This document shows, one piece after another, positions 1 through 8,188 of a stretch of 64,000 bases of DNA. Source of the stretch: Mucilaginibacter gilvus (GTDB lineage: Bacteria; Bacteroidota; Bacteroidia; Sphingobacteriales; Sphingobacteriaceae); contig NZ_SBIW01000007.1 in the NCBI RefSeq assembly GCF_004054195.1, positions 310,001 to 374,000 of the forward strand, written 5' to 3'. Every line of letters starts with the position of its first letter. Position 1 is the first letter of the stretch. A model generated the notes under the pieces. That model saw only the letters and a list, made by a program, of their open reading frames with translations, made no database searches and had not been told where the DNA came from. The position numbers were made by a program, and so were the translations under genes.

Positions 1-1
1 G

Positions 2-1114
2 ATTTCTTTTGATGTAAACGCCATACTGAATAACACCACACCGGATATTTTATTGCAGCGCGAAGACGTGGTAAGCATATCATCCATCTTCGACCTTAGG
101 GACCAATACCGGGTTACCATTAAGGGTGAGGTGCGCAGCCAGGGTGAATTTGCCTTTGCCGAAAACATGAGTGTGGAAGACCTGATTGTGAAAGCGGGCG
201 GTTTTACCGAAGGTGCGAGCGCTAAACGCATTGAGGTTGCAAGGCGGGTTAACGATAGCGACCCCAACTTAACAACGAGTAGCCTGGCTCAGGTTTTTAA
301 TGTAGATGTTGATGGACAATTGAAAAACGGCGATGCGGGTTTTAAGCTAAAACCATTTGATATCGTATCTATATATAGCCTGCCGGGTTACGAAAAACAG
401 AGCACCATCAAAATAGAAGGAGAGGTGCTTTACCCCGGCTATTATACCATTAAACAGAAAAATGAAAAAATATCAGATGTAATTGCGCGCGCTGGTGGCT
501 TAACTGTATTTGCCGATGCAGACGGCGGTACCCTCAAACGTGATAATTTTGCTATTTTAGGTATTGACAAAAACAGTATAGATACCAATGCTGTAGAAAA
601 AGAGCGCCTGCAAAGGCTGAACCACTTAAAACAATCTAACAAAGATTCTACCATAAACGATACACCGCAGTTTCGCAATAATTTTGTGGGCATCGACTTG
701 AAAAAGATCATGGAAAAACCCGGCTCCAGTATAGATCTGCGATTGGAGGATAACGATGTCATCAGGGTACCCAAACAGCAGCAACTGGTACGTGTAAACG
801 GCGAGGTGCTTTACCCAAGCGCTATAGTTTACAGTAAGGGGAAGTCTTTTAAAGATTATATCTTGAATGCCGGTGGGTATTCTGCGAGTGCTTCAAGAAG
901 AGGGTCGTATGTGGTATACCCTAACGGTACGGTACGCGGAACAGGTAAATTCCTGTTTTTTAACGTGCATCCCAGCATCAAACCAGGGAGCGAGATATAC
1001 GTTACCAGGAAACCAGAACATAAAGGGTTATCAGCACCGGAGGTAATAGGCATTTCAACCGGCCTGGCATCCTTAGGCGCTATTATTTTAGGGATAATAA
1101 ACTTAAGCAAGTAA
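2..1114 (+). CDS. SLBB-domain polysaccharide export protein (Wza-like), 5' end outside window
   Basis: The frame is open from base 2 with no start codon needed, so the window begins inside the gene; a TTG at 53 is internal. Three SLBB-type repeats are visible, each with a G-E-V core and an A-G-G-[FLY] end (bases about 113-230, 410-510 and 788-885). The product ends in a hydrophobic stretch (bases about 1050-1105) that can cross a membrane once. Proteins of this family form the outer-membrane channel for capsule or exopolysaccharide. The stop TAA overlaps the ATG of the Wzz-like gene by one base, so the two are translationally coupled. The N-terminal poly-export domain and signal peptide would lie upstream and cannot be checked here. 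Confidence 0.88.
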   Translation: MSFDVNAILNNTTPDILLQREDVVSISSIFDLRDQYRVTIKGEVRSQGEFAFAENMSVEDLIVKAGGFTEGASAKRIEVARRVNDSDPNLTTSSLAQVFNVDVDGQLKNGDAGFKLKPFDIVSIYSLPGYEKQSTIKIEGEVLYPGYYTIKQKNEKISDVIARAGGLTVFADADGGTLKRDNFAILGIDKNSIDTNAVEKERLQRLNHLKQSNKDSTINDTPQFRNNFVGIDLKKIMEKPGSSIDLRLEDNDVIRVPKQQQLVRVNGEVLYPSAIVYSKGKSFKDYILNAGGYSASASRRGSYVVYPNGTVRGTGKFLFFNVHPSIKPGSEIYVTRKPEHKGLSAPEVIGISTGLASLGAIILGIINLSK

Positions 1115-2196
1115 TGCAGGAACAACCTTTGATTTTGACTGATAATACTGGCGAAGACGAAATATCTTTAAAAGCACTTATAAATAAAGGTAACGCTGGT
1201 TTAAAGCATCTGCGCAGCAAATGGCCCATTATTTTGCTGTTTGGTTTGTTTGGTGCTTTATTAGGTGGTGCCTATGCCCATTTTAAAAAACCTGTTTATA
1301 CCGCTACCAGTACATTTGTATTGGAAGAACCGGGGAAAGGGGGCGGTTTAGCGCAACTTTCGGGACTTGCATCGCTAGCTGGCATCGATGTTGGTGGCGG
1401 TGGCGGTGGAATTTTCCAGGGCGATAACATTTTAGAGCTTTACAAATCCCGTGTGATGATAGAGAAAACGCTACTATCGCCAGTGGAACTAAATGGTAAA
1501 ATGCAGCTGCTTATCGATAGATATATTGCTTCAAATAAATTAGAAGAACGTTGGAAGGAAAAGGATGGCATAACAAATTTTTCGTTTAATCAGGATCCAG
1601 CCAAATTCAGCCGCTGGCAGGATAGTATCATCTCCGATATTGTAATGAACTTTAATAAAAAGGTCTTGGTTGTTGATAAAATAGATAAGAAACTAAGCAT
1701 TCTAAAGGTAGATATTATTACAAATGATGAACTTTTTGCCAAGGCATTTAACAGCAAACTTGTAGAAACAGTAAACGATTTTTACACTCAAACAAAAACA
1801 AAAAAAAGTGTGCAAAACGTAAATGTGTTACAACATCAGGCAGACAGTGTAAAACGAGTTTTGGGTTATTCAATAAGTGGAGTAGCATCGGCATTAGATG
1901 CTGCGCCAAACGCTAATCCGGCTTTGTTATCTTTGAGGGTTCCTTCTCAAAAGAAACAGGTGGATGTTCAGGCAAGCGGAGCTATATATAGCGAGATTGT
2001 AAAGAATCTGGAGGTGGCTAAGATTTCTTTAAGGCAAGAAACTCCGTTGATACAAGTGATAGACCAACCTGTATTACCCTTACCTAAAACCGAGCTTGGT
2101 ACAGTAAAAGCAATAGTGATCGGGTTTGTGCTTGGTGCCATTTTAATTATCATCTGGCTTAGCAGCAAAAAAATATCACAGAAGATCATGTCATAA
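1114..2196 (+). CDS. Wzz/GumC-like chain-length determinant protein
   Basis: This 360-residue inner-membrane protein has the two-helix layout of polysaccharide co-polymerases: TM1 at about residues 37-57, a long periplasmic part, and TM2 at about 331-350 preceded by the Pro-rich stretch LPLPKTELG. A Gly-rich run (VGGGGGG) sits near residue 95, in the region after the first strand that is loop in relatives. It lacks a cytoplasmic tyrosine-kinase domain, so it is the short Wzz type and not a Wzc type. It would set the modal length of the polymer made by the Wzy encoded downstream. It overlaps the SLBB gene by one base, and 424 bases without a gene separate it from the sugar-nucleotide genes. 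Confidence 0.88.
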   Translation: MQEQPLILTDNTGEDEISLKALINKGNAGLKHLRSKWPIILLFGLFGALLGGAYAHFKKPVYTATSTFVLEEPGKGGGLAQLSGLASLAGIDVGGGGGGIFQGDNILELYKSRVMIEKTLLSPVELNGKMQLLIDRYIASNKLEERWKEKDGITNFSFNQDPAKFSRWQDSIISDIVMNFNKKVLVVDKIDKKLSILKVDIITNDELFAKAFNSKLVETVNDFYTQTKTKKSVQNVNVLQHQADSVKRVLGYSISGVASALDAAPNANPALLSLRVPSQKKQVDVQASGAIYSEIVKNLEVAKISLRQETPLIQVIDQPVLPLPKTELGTVKAIVIGFVLGAILIIIWLSSKKISQKIMS

Positions 2197-2620
2197 ATAT
2201 ATAAGGTGTGATACCCATAGTTCAAAGCTCATAAGAAATAGGCCTTTTGCAGTTATTTACAACATAAACATACTCGCGTTAATTAATAGTTATGTTAATA
2301 ATTGGTGATATATTTGCCAGCTTAAAAAAACTAAAATTAGGGATTTCTAAGCTGATCCGATAGGATGTAGTGCTGGTCGGTCGAACGAATATGCTTAGTT
2401 AATCTATTTGCAACTTAAATTAGCAGTCCTACTCTTTAATTATTGATATCAAAAATGCAGATTTATAATTTAACTGTTTTATTACTCCTAATCACTTGGA
2501 AACAACGTTTTTTAACAAGGGTAAAACTAAAAATGGTTTTGCCTTTTTACTCGTGCATCGTGGTAATGGAGCTTGTTCAACTAAAACTTTCCTAAGTTAT
2601 TAATCATTGTAAATTACCAA
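2197..2620. other. Gene-free leader region before the CDP-sugar genes
   Basis: No ORF of coding character is seen in these 424 AT-rich bases. They hold one good Bacteroidota -7 box (2309-2316), which would give a leader of about 300 nt before the ATG at 2621. A long untranslated leader in front of a polysaccharide operon could carry transcription-elongation control, but I see no recognisable riboswitch or terminator in it. Confidence 0.5.
2309..2316 (+). promoter_or_regulatory. Possible promoter -7 element, CDP-sugar operon
   Basis: TATATTTG matches the Bacteroidota primary-sigma -7 consensus TAnnTTTG exactly. No clear TTTG is seen about 20 bases upstream, and the distance to the first gene (ATG at 2621) is long, so this is only a candidate. 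Confidence 0.3.
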
Positions 2621-3664
2621 ATGCAATTTACCAGTTTAAAAGTTGTTGCTGTTAATATGGAAACGGAAGATACAGTTACCATATCTTTCAAACAGCCCGC
2701 TTTAAAAAAAGTCAGGTATGTCCCCGGGCAGTATTTGACACTTATCTTCAGAATTAACGGCCGACGATTTATCCGCCCTTATTCATTCTCTTCGGCACCA
2801 CTTTTCGACGATAATTTGGATATTACAGTTAAACGTGTGCCCGGCGGCGTTGTATCCAACCACATTATCGATAAAGTTAAAGTTAACGATATAATAGAGG
2901 TTATGCCACCTATGGGCGATTTTATTTTAGATGAAGCCACCCTAAAACCAACCACCCATATTGTTTTGTGGGGTGCAGGGAGTGGAATAACACCTCTAAT
3001 GTCCATCGCCAAATATGCGTTACGAAAAAAACTTGGAGAGCATGTTACATTAATATACGGTAACCGTAATACCGAAAGTGTTATATTTAGTAAGACCATT
3101 AAGCACTTGGAAGATGAGTATAGCAATACTTTCCGTGCTTGGCATTTTCACACACAGGCTGCGGTCTCGCTGAATAATCCATACCACGTGCAGGGCCGTA
3201 TTGACCCTCTTTATGTTTTAAATGTGATCGCTCAGGAGGGAGACCTTAACAGAACTTTACACTACATTTGTGGGCCAGCAGGTTTAAAAGAGTCGGTAAA
3301 GGTAAGTTTAGAAGGCTTAGGGGTTGATAAGAGTAAGATATATTCGGAAGACTTCGAAATCGTACGGGATCCTACTCAATTTCAAGATGTAATAACGCGA
3401 ACCATATCTTTAAAAAAAGATGGTAATGTTTATGCAATTGAAGTTGCTAAAGGCAAAAGTATTTTAGAAAGCGGATTAGATGCATTCATAGATATGCCCT
3501 ATTCTTGCCAAACAGGTAATTGCTGCGTGTGCAAAGGAAAACTTATTAGAGGAGAAGTAAAATTGATTGGCGGAGAAAAAGAATCTGCGAAACTTGAAGT
3601 TGATGAAAGATTACTCTGTTGTAGTTTTCCCCTTACAGATAATATTGAAATAGAAGTTGAATAA
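2621..3664 (+). CDS. ascD: CDP-6-deoxy-delta-3,4-glucoseen reductase (E3), ferredoxin-NAD(P) reductase type
   Basis: The 347-residue protein joins an FAD domain (RPYSFSS at residues 52-58), a nucleotide-binding domain (GAGSGITP at 118-125) and a C-terminal plant-type [2Fe-2S] ferredoxin domain with C296, C301, C304 and C334 in the spacing C-x4-C-x2-C-x29-C. E3 passes electrons from NAD(P)H through FAD and its iron-sulfur cluster to the cluster of the E1 dehydrase, removing the 3-hydroxyl of a CDP-4-keto-6-deoxyhexose. Fold alone would also fit other Rieske or monooxygenase reductases. The context (rfbF, rfbG and rfbH in the same cluster) makes E3 the best call. In homologous clusters the domain order is often ferredoxin first; here the ferredoxin domain is last. 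Confidence 0.82.
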   Translation: MQFTSLKVVAVNMETEDTVTISFKQPALKKVRYVPGQYLTLIFRINGRRFIRPYSFSSAPLFDDNLDITVKRVPGGVVSNHIIDKVKVNDIIEVMPPMGDFILDEATLKPTTHIVLWGAGSGITPLMSIAKYALRKKLGEHVTLIYGNRNTESVIFSKTIKHLEDEYSNTFRAWHFHTQAAVSLNNPYHVQGRIDPLYVLNVIAQEGDLNRTLHYICGPAGLKESVKVSLEGLGVDKSKIYSEDFEIVRDPTQFQDVITRTISLKKDGNVYAIEVAKGKSILESGLDAFIDMPYSCQTGNCCVCKGKLIRGEVKLIGGEKESAKLEVDERLLCCSFPLTDNIEIEVE

Positions 3665-3673
3665 TAACGATAT

Positions 3674-4450
3674 ATGAAAGTTGTACTACTCGCGGGCGGC
3701 TTAGGAACCCGGTTAATGGAAGAGACTGAAGCACGTCCAAAGCCTATGGTTGAAATTGGCGGAAAACCAATTTTATGGCACATTATGAAAATTTATGAAA
3801 CCTATGGCTATAACGACTTTGTTTTATGCCTGGGTTATAAAGCTCAATCTATAAAAGAGTATTTTTTAAATTATTACTTATATAATTCAGATGTAACTAT
3901 TGAGCTGGAGCGCAATAAAGTTGACGTGCATTTTTCAAACTCCGAATCCTTTAAAGTAACCTTAGTTGATACCGGGTTAACAACTAATACCGCCGGGCGA
4001 ATAAAACGTATCAAAAAATATGTACAGGATGAAACATTTATGCTTACTTATGGAGATGGTGTTGCTGATATCAACATCAAAGAATTAGTTGAATTTCATC
4101 AATCTCATAAAAAGTTGGCCACGCTTACTACCATTCAAATTCCAGGGCGTTTCGGCAATATAGAAATGGGTGAAAATGGCGAAGTAGAACATTTTATAGA
4201 AAAACCCCAAGGCGATGGTATGTGGATAAACGGTGGATTTTTTGTGTTAGAACCTGGTATATTTAAATATTTAGAAGGTGATATGGACGATATTCAATGG
4301 GAAAAAAAGCCATTGAAAGAAATTGCAGAAGATGGCCAGCTTTCGGCTTACAAACATTCGGGATTTTGGAAGCCCATGGATGCCATGCGTGATAGAATTG
4401 AACTTGAACAACTTTGGAGCGGTGGCAATGCGCCGTGGAAAATCTGGTAA
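3674..4450 (+). CDS. rfbF: Glucose-1-phosphate cytidylyltransferase
   Basis: The 258-residue protein opens with the nucleotidyltransferase signature AGGLGTRL (residues 7-14) followed by RPKPMVEIGGKPI. The later stretches TYGDGVAD and GGFFVLEP are typical of RfbF. It makes CDP-glucose from CTP and glucose 1-phosphate, the committed step to all CDP-linked 3,6-dideoxyhexoses. The length equals the usual 255-260. It lies 9 bases after the E3 reductase stop and 3 bases before the next ATG, so it is inside a tight operon. Confidence 0.95.
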   Translation: MKVVLLAGGLGTRLMEETEARPKPMVEIGGKPILWHIMKIYETYGYNDFVLCLGYKAQSIKEYFLNYYLYNSDVTIELERNKVDVHFSNSESFKVTLVDTGLTTNTAGRIKRIKKYVQDETFMLTYGDGVADINIKELVEFHQSHKKLATLTTIQIPGRFGNIEMGENGEVEHFIEKPQGDGMWINGGFFVLEPGIFKYLEGDMDDIQWEKKPLKEIAEDGQLSAYKHSGFWKPMDAMRDRIELEQLWSGGNAPWKIW

Positions 4451-4453
4451 CAT

Positions 4454-5530
4454 ATGTTTAACGAGTTAAAAGAAATTTATAAAGGAAAAAAGGTTTTTTT
4501 AACCGGCCATACAGGTTTTAAAGGCTCTTGGCTGTTAAAAATCCTTACGATGTTGGGCGCCGAGGTGAAAGGCTATGCACTGGCACCGGAAGGAGATTTA
4601 AATCTTTATAATATTATTAATGGTGATACAATCTGCGATTCGGTAATTGCTGACTTGCGGAATAGAGAAACGCTAAACAAAGCGATGCTTGATTTTGAGC
4701 CCGACTTTGTTTTCCATTTGGCTGCACAGCCGTTAGTAAGATTGTCATATCGTATCCCCTCCGAAACATTTGAGGTGAATGCGATTGGAACGGCTAATGT
4801 GCTTGACGCAGTAATGCTGCTTAATAAGCCATGCTATTGTGTGCTGATAACCACTGATAAGGTGTATCATAATAACGAATGGGAGTATCCATATCGCGAA
4901 AATGACCGACTTGGTGGTTATGATCCTTACAGTGCAAGTAAAGCCTGTATGGAACTGGTTATAGGGTCTTATCGGAATTCATTTTTTAATGAAAACACTT
5001 ATCCTGTTCATCAAAAGGCTATTGCGGTAGGTCGCGCCGGTAATGTTATAGGTGGGGGCGATTGGTCGGCAGATCGTCTGATACCAGACATAGTAAGCGC
5101 TTTACATGCCGGAAAACCTATAGAAATTCGTAACCCGGATTCGGTAAGGCCATGGCAGCATGTTCTTGAGCCATTAACAGGGTACTTGTTGTTGGGTGCC
5201 AAATTATTGGGTAACCCGGTTGCATTTTCGCAGGCATATAACTTTGGCCCCGATGTTAACGATGCACTGCCTGTGCACAAAATGGTTGAAATGGCTATAG
5301 CAGCCTGGGGTAGTGGAAACTTTAATATCAACCAAACCGTTAATCAACCGCACGAGGCCGGACTGCTGAAACTTGACATCAGCAAAGTTAAAGCAGAATT
5401 AAACTGGCAACCAAAAATGAACGCCGATAAAGCGGTGAACACAACTATAAACTGGTATAGGGAGTTTTATAGCCGCAGCGAGATGACTGTATATACGGAA
5501 AAGCAAATTCAGGACTTTTTTAATGGCTAA
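4454..5530 (+). CDS. rfbG: CDP-glucose 4,6-dehydratase
   Basis: This 358-residue extended SDR has the NAD-binding motif TGHTGFKGSWL near its N-terminus, the FHLAAQPLVR stretch typical of RfbG, and the catalytic Y159-x3-K163. It oxidises C4 and dehydrates C5/C6 of CDP-glucose to CDP-4-keto-6-deoxyglucose, the substrate of RfbH. Its 3' end overlaps the next gene by 8 bases, which suggests coupled translation. Confidence 0.95.
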   Translation: MFNELKEIYKGKKVFLTGHTGFKGSWLLKILTMLGAEVKGYALAPEGDLNLYNIINGDTICDSVIADLRNRETLNKAMLDFEPDFVFHLAAQPLVRLSYRIPSETFEVNAIGTANVLDAVMLLNKPCYCVLITTDKVYHNNEWEYPYRENDRLGGYDPYSASKACMELVIGSYRNSFFNENTYPVHQKAIAVGRAGNVIGGGDWSADRLIPDIVSALHAGKPIEIRNPDSVRPWQHVLEPLTGYLLLGAKLLGNPVAFSQAYNFGPDVNDALPVHKMVEMAIAAWGSGNFNINQTVNQPHEAGLLKLDISKVKAELNWQPKMNADKAVNTTINWYREFYSRSEMTVYTEKQIQDFFNG

Positions 5531-6452
5531 GATTTTCATTACCGGCATAACGGGCTTCCTTGGGTCGGGCATTGCTCAAGTGCTTATTAACCAGGGGCAC
5601 CAGTTAATTGCGAATTACCGGGAAAGTTCTTCTAAAGAATTATGCCGGGAGTTTGAGGGCCGGGTAATCTGGATTCTTCAGGATGACGATAACGTTTGGG
5701 CCGAAAAAGTAATTGCTTTTTCTCCCTCTGTTATAATTCACTCGGCATGGTTAGGAGTGGGGCATCAGGACAGGGACAACTGGGATGTACAATCGCAGAA
5801 TATTGATTTTTTACGCATAATATTGACTGTTGTGCAAAAAAGCGGAGCCCCCAAATTTATTGGTATGGGCTCGCAAGCCGAATATGGAGTATACAGCGGA
5901 AGCATTAATGAAGATCAACCCATAAATCCTACAGAAGCTTATGGCAGAATAAAACTGGTGTGTGCTGAACTGGTGAAACAGTATTGTAGCCAGTATGGCA
6001 TAGATTGGTATTGGTTAAGGCTTTTCTCATTTTTCGGCAAAGGGGAAGCTGATCATTGGCTTATCCCATCGCTGGTTAAAAAGATTGTAAACGGCGAAAG
6101 CATGGACCTCACGTTAGGTGAACAAAAATATTCGTACCTGTATGTTAGCGATTTAGGGCTTGCCGTAAATAAAATTATAACAAATAGCGGCAAAAGTGGT
6201 ATATATAACATATCTGGAAAAAAAGTAGTCGTACTGAGAGATTTGGTTAAAAATATAAGGGACAAAATAAACCCTTCCTTTTCGCTAAATTTTGGTAAGC
6301 TACCCTATCGTGTTAATCAATCTATGCACATGCAGGGAGATTCTGGTAAATTTGTGACCGAGTTTGGTGATTTTGATGTATCTGATTTTGACGTTGCGAT
6401 ATCTGACACGGTTGAATACCTAAAAATGAAATTTAAAGATAAATTAAAATGA
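5523..6452 (+). CDS. NAD(P)-dependent reductase of the CDP-3,6-dideoxyhexose branch (RfbJ/YerF-like)
   Basis: The 309-residue extended SDR has GITGFLGSG for the dinucleotide (residues 8-16) and the triad S117 with Y140-x3-K144. Reductases of this type finish CDP-3,6-dideoxyhexoses: abequose or paratose synthase reduces C4, while YerF reduces the two-carbon acetyl branch in yersiniose biosynthesis. It is overlapped on both sides (8 bases with rfbG, 4 bases with the TPP enzyme). That tight link to the TPP enzyme favours a YerF-like role. Sequence alone does not separate a C4 reductase from a branch reductase. Confidence 0.75.
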   Translation: MAKIFITGITGFLGSGIAQVLINQGHQLIANYRESSSKELCREFEGRVIWILQDDDNVWAEKVIAFSPSVIIHSAWLGVGHQDRDNWDVQSQNIDFLRIILTVVQKSGAPKFIGMGSQAEYGVYSGSINEDQPINPTEAYGRIKLVCAELVKQYCSQYGIDWYWLRLFSFFGKGEADHWLIPSLVKKIVNGESMDLTLGEQKYSYLYVSDLGLAVNKIITNSGKSGIYNISGKKVVVLRDLVKNIRDKINPSFSLNFGKLPYRVNQSMHMQGDSGKFVTEFGDFDVSDFDVAISDTVEYLKMKFKDKLK

Positions 6453-8167
6453 AAGCTTCTGATTTTATAGCTACCTTTTTAGAGAAAAAAGGAGTAAAGC
6501 ATGTTTTCGAACTATCGGGTGGTATGATAACCCATATATTGGATTCGTTAAATCAGAAAACATCCATCAATATAATTACTATGCACCACGAGCAGGCTGC
6601 AGCCTTTGCTGCAGATGCTTATGGCCGTGTAACCGGCATCCCCGGCATTGCGCTGGCTACAAGTGGCCCCGGCGCCACTAACCTGTTAACCGGTATAGGG
6701 AGCTGTTATTTTGATTCTACCCCAGCTGTTTTTATAACAGGCCAGGTAAACCGCCACGAACAAAAAGGTAATCGCAGCATTCGCCAACTGGGTTTCCAGG
6801 AAACGGATATTATTGCCATGGCGCAACCGATAACAAAAGCCTGTTTTAAAATTGAAAGCGAGCATGATTTGCCGGCTGTAATGGAAAAGGCGTTTATGAT
6901 AGCCATGGAAGGGAGGCCGGGCCCGGTTCTGATAGATATTCCAATGGATATACAACGTGCCCAAGTAGAGCCTATTCCACCCCCTGAAAATGGTGAGGCA
7001 ATTCAAGGTACATCTGCCGAAATATTGCAGGATATTTTTAAAAGTATAAAAGACGCTAAACGTCCCCTTTTATTAGTTGGTCGCGGTGTGCGTGCCGCTT
7101 TTGCCAAGGAGGAAATGGATGCATTTTTGAAAAAAACCGAATTGCCGGTAATCACCACTTTACTTGCGGTTGACGCCGCCGAGTTTGATCACCCTTCTCG
7201 GGTTGGTTTTATTGGTAGTTATGGCAATCGCTGGGCAAATATTGCTTTTGGAGAAAGTGACCTGCTGATAGTAGTAGGCAGCCGCCTTGATATCCGCCAA
7301 ACTGGTGCTGATACCAAATTTTTTGAGAATCGCACTATTTATCATATAGATTGCGAAAGTGGCGAAATAAATAACCGTGTTAAAGGTTGCGTGCCGGTAA
7401 TTACCGACGCGAAGCAATTCTTTATAGATTTTAATATAGCTGCCGAAACAGAATCGTTTAAAAAGCCTATAGACTGGCTACAATATATAGATGATCTCAA
7501 GCAACAATGGCCAGATACTAAGGAGCTAACGCCTGATGGTATTAACCCAAACTATTTCATGCATACCTTGTCGCACAATTCACGCGCAGCCAAATGTTAC
7601 ATTGCAGATGTTGGGAGCCACCAAATGTGGGCAGCACAATCTTTAGAAATCTATAAAGATCAGCTGTTTTTTACGTCTGGAGGCATGGGCGCAATGGGGT
7701 ACGCGCTGCCTGCGGGTATTGGAGCATGTTTTGCGTTAGATTTAAACCCAGTTATAGTGATAGTTGGTGACGGATGTATGCAAATAAACATCCAGGAGCT
7801 TCAAACCATTGTTCGCAATAAGCTGCCAGTTAAAATTGTTGTGATGAATAATAAAAACCTGGGAATGATCCGTCAGTTTCAGGATAGCTATTTCGAATCG
7901 AGGTATCAAAGCACCTATTGGGGCTACAGTGCACCCGATTTTGAAAAAGTGGCGAAGGCCTACGGTATTGATTCCTTAACCATCAGCGCCGAGGATGAAA
8001 TGGAAGATGCGGTAAACTGGATGTGGAATGAAACCAATGCTGGTGAACCAGTGTTGTTACAGGTTATGATAGACCCCCATACCAACACCTACCCTAAAAT
8101 TGCTTTTGGTAAGCCAATCACGGAAATGGAGCCTTTTGCAAAACCAATAGAAATGGAAAGTACCTAA
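6449..8167 (+). CDS. TPP-dependent acetolactate-synthase-like enzyme, probable YerE-type two-carbon transferase
   Basis: The 572-residue protein has the three-domain acetolactate synthase layout. E48 in MHHEQAAAFAADAYGR is the conserved glutamate that activates the thiazolium. The diphosphate-binding motif starts at G440-D441-G442 and ends at N467-N468. Cellular acetolactate synthases sit with an ilvN subunit and other ilv genes; here the gene lies between CDP-sugar genes and overlaps the reductase by 4 bases. The known enzyme with this context is YerE of Yersinia, a TPP and FAD enzyme that moves an acetyl unit from pyruvate to C4 of CDP-4-keto-3,6-dideoxyglucose. The assignment rests on context, and an ordinary acetolactate synthase cannot be fully excluded. 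Confidence 0.75.
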   Translation: MKASDFIATFLEKKGVKHVFELSGGMITHILDSLNQKTSINIITMHHEQAAAFAADAYGRVTGIPGIALATSGPGATNLLTGIGSCYFDSTPAVFITGQVNRHEQKGNRSIRQLGFQETDIIAMAQPITKACFKIESEHDLPAVMEKAFMIAMEGRPGPVLIDIPMDIQRAQVEPIPPPENGEAIQGTSAEILQDIFKSIKDAKRPLLLVGRGVRAAFAKEEMDAFLKKTELPVITTLLAVDAAEFDHPSRVGFIGSYGNRWANIAFGESDLLIVVGSRLDIRQTGADTKFFENRTIYHIDCESGEINNRVKGCVPVITDAKQFFIDFNIAAETESFKKPIDWLQYIDDLKQQWPDTKELTPDGINPNYFMHTLSHNSRAAKCYIADVGSHQMWAAQSLEIYKDQLFFTSGGMGAMGYALPAGIGACFALDLNPVIVIVGDGCMQINIQELQTIVRNKLPVKIVVMNNKNLGMIRQFQDSYFESRYQSTYWGYSAPDFEKVAKAYGIDSLTISAEDEMEDAVNWMWNETNAGEPVLLQVMIDPHTNTYPKIAFGKPITEMEPFAKPIEMEST

Positions 8168-8188
8168 TACGTTTATATTAAATAGAGC

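Noticed and set aside
6449..8167. Housekeeping acetolactate synthase IlvB
   Set aside because: No ilvN, ilvC or leu genes are near, and the gene overlaps a CDP-sugar reductase; kept only as the alternative.
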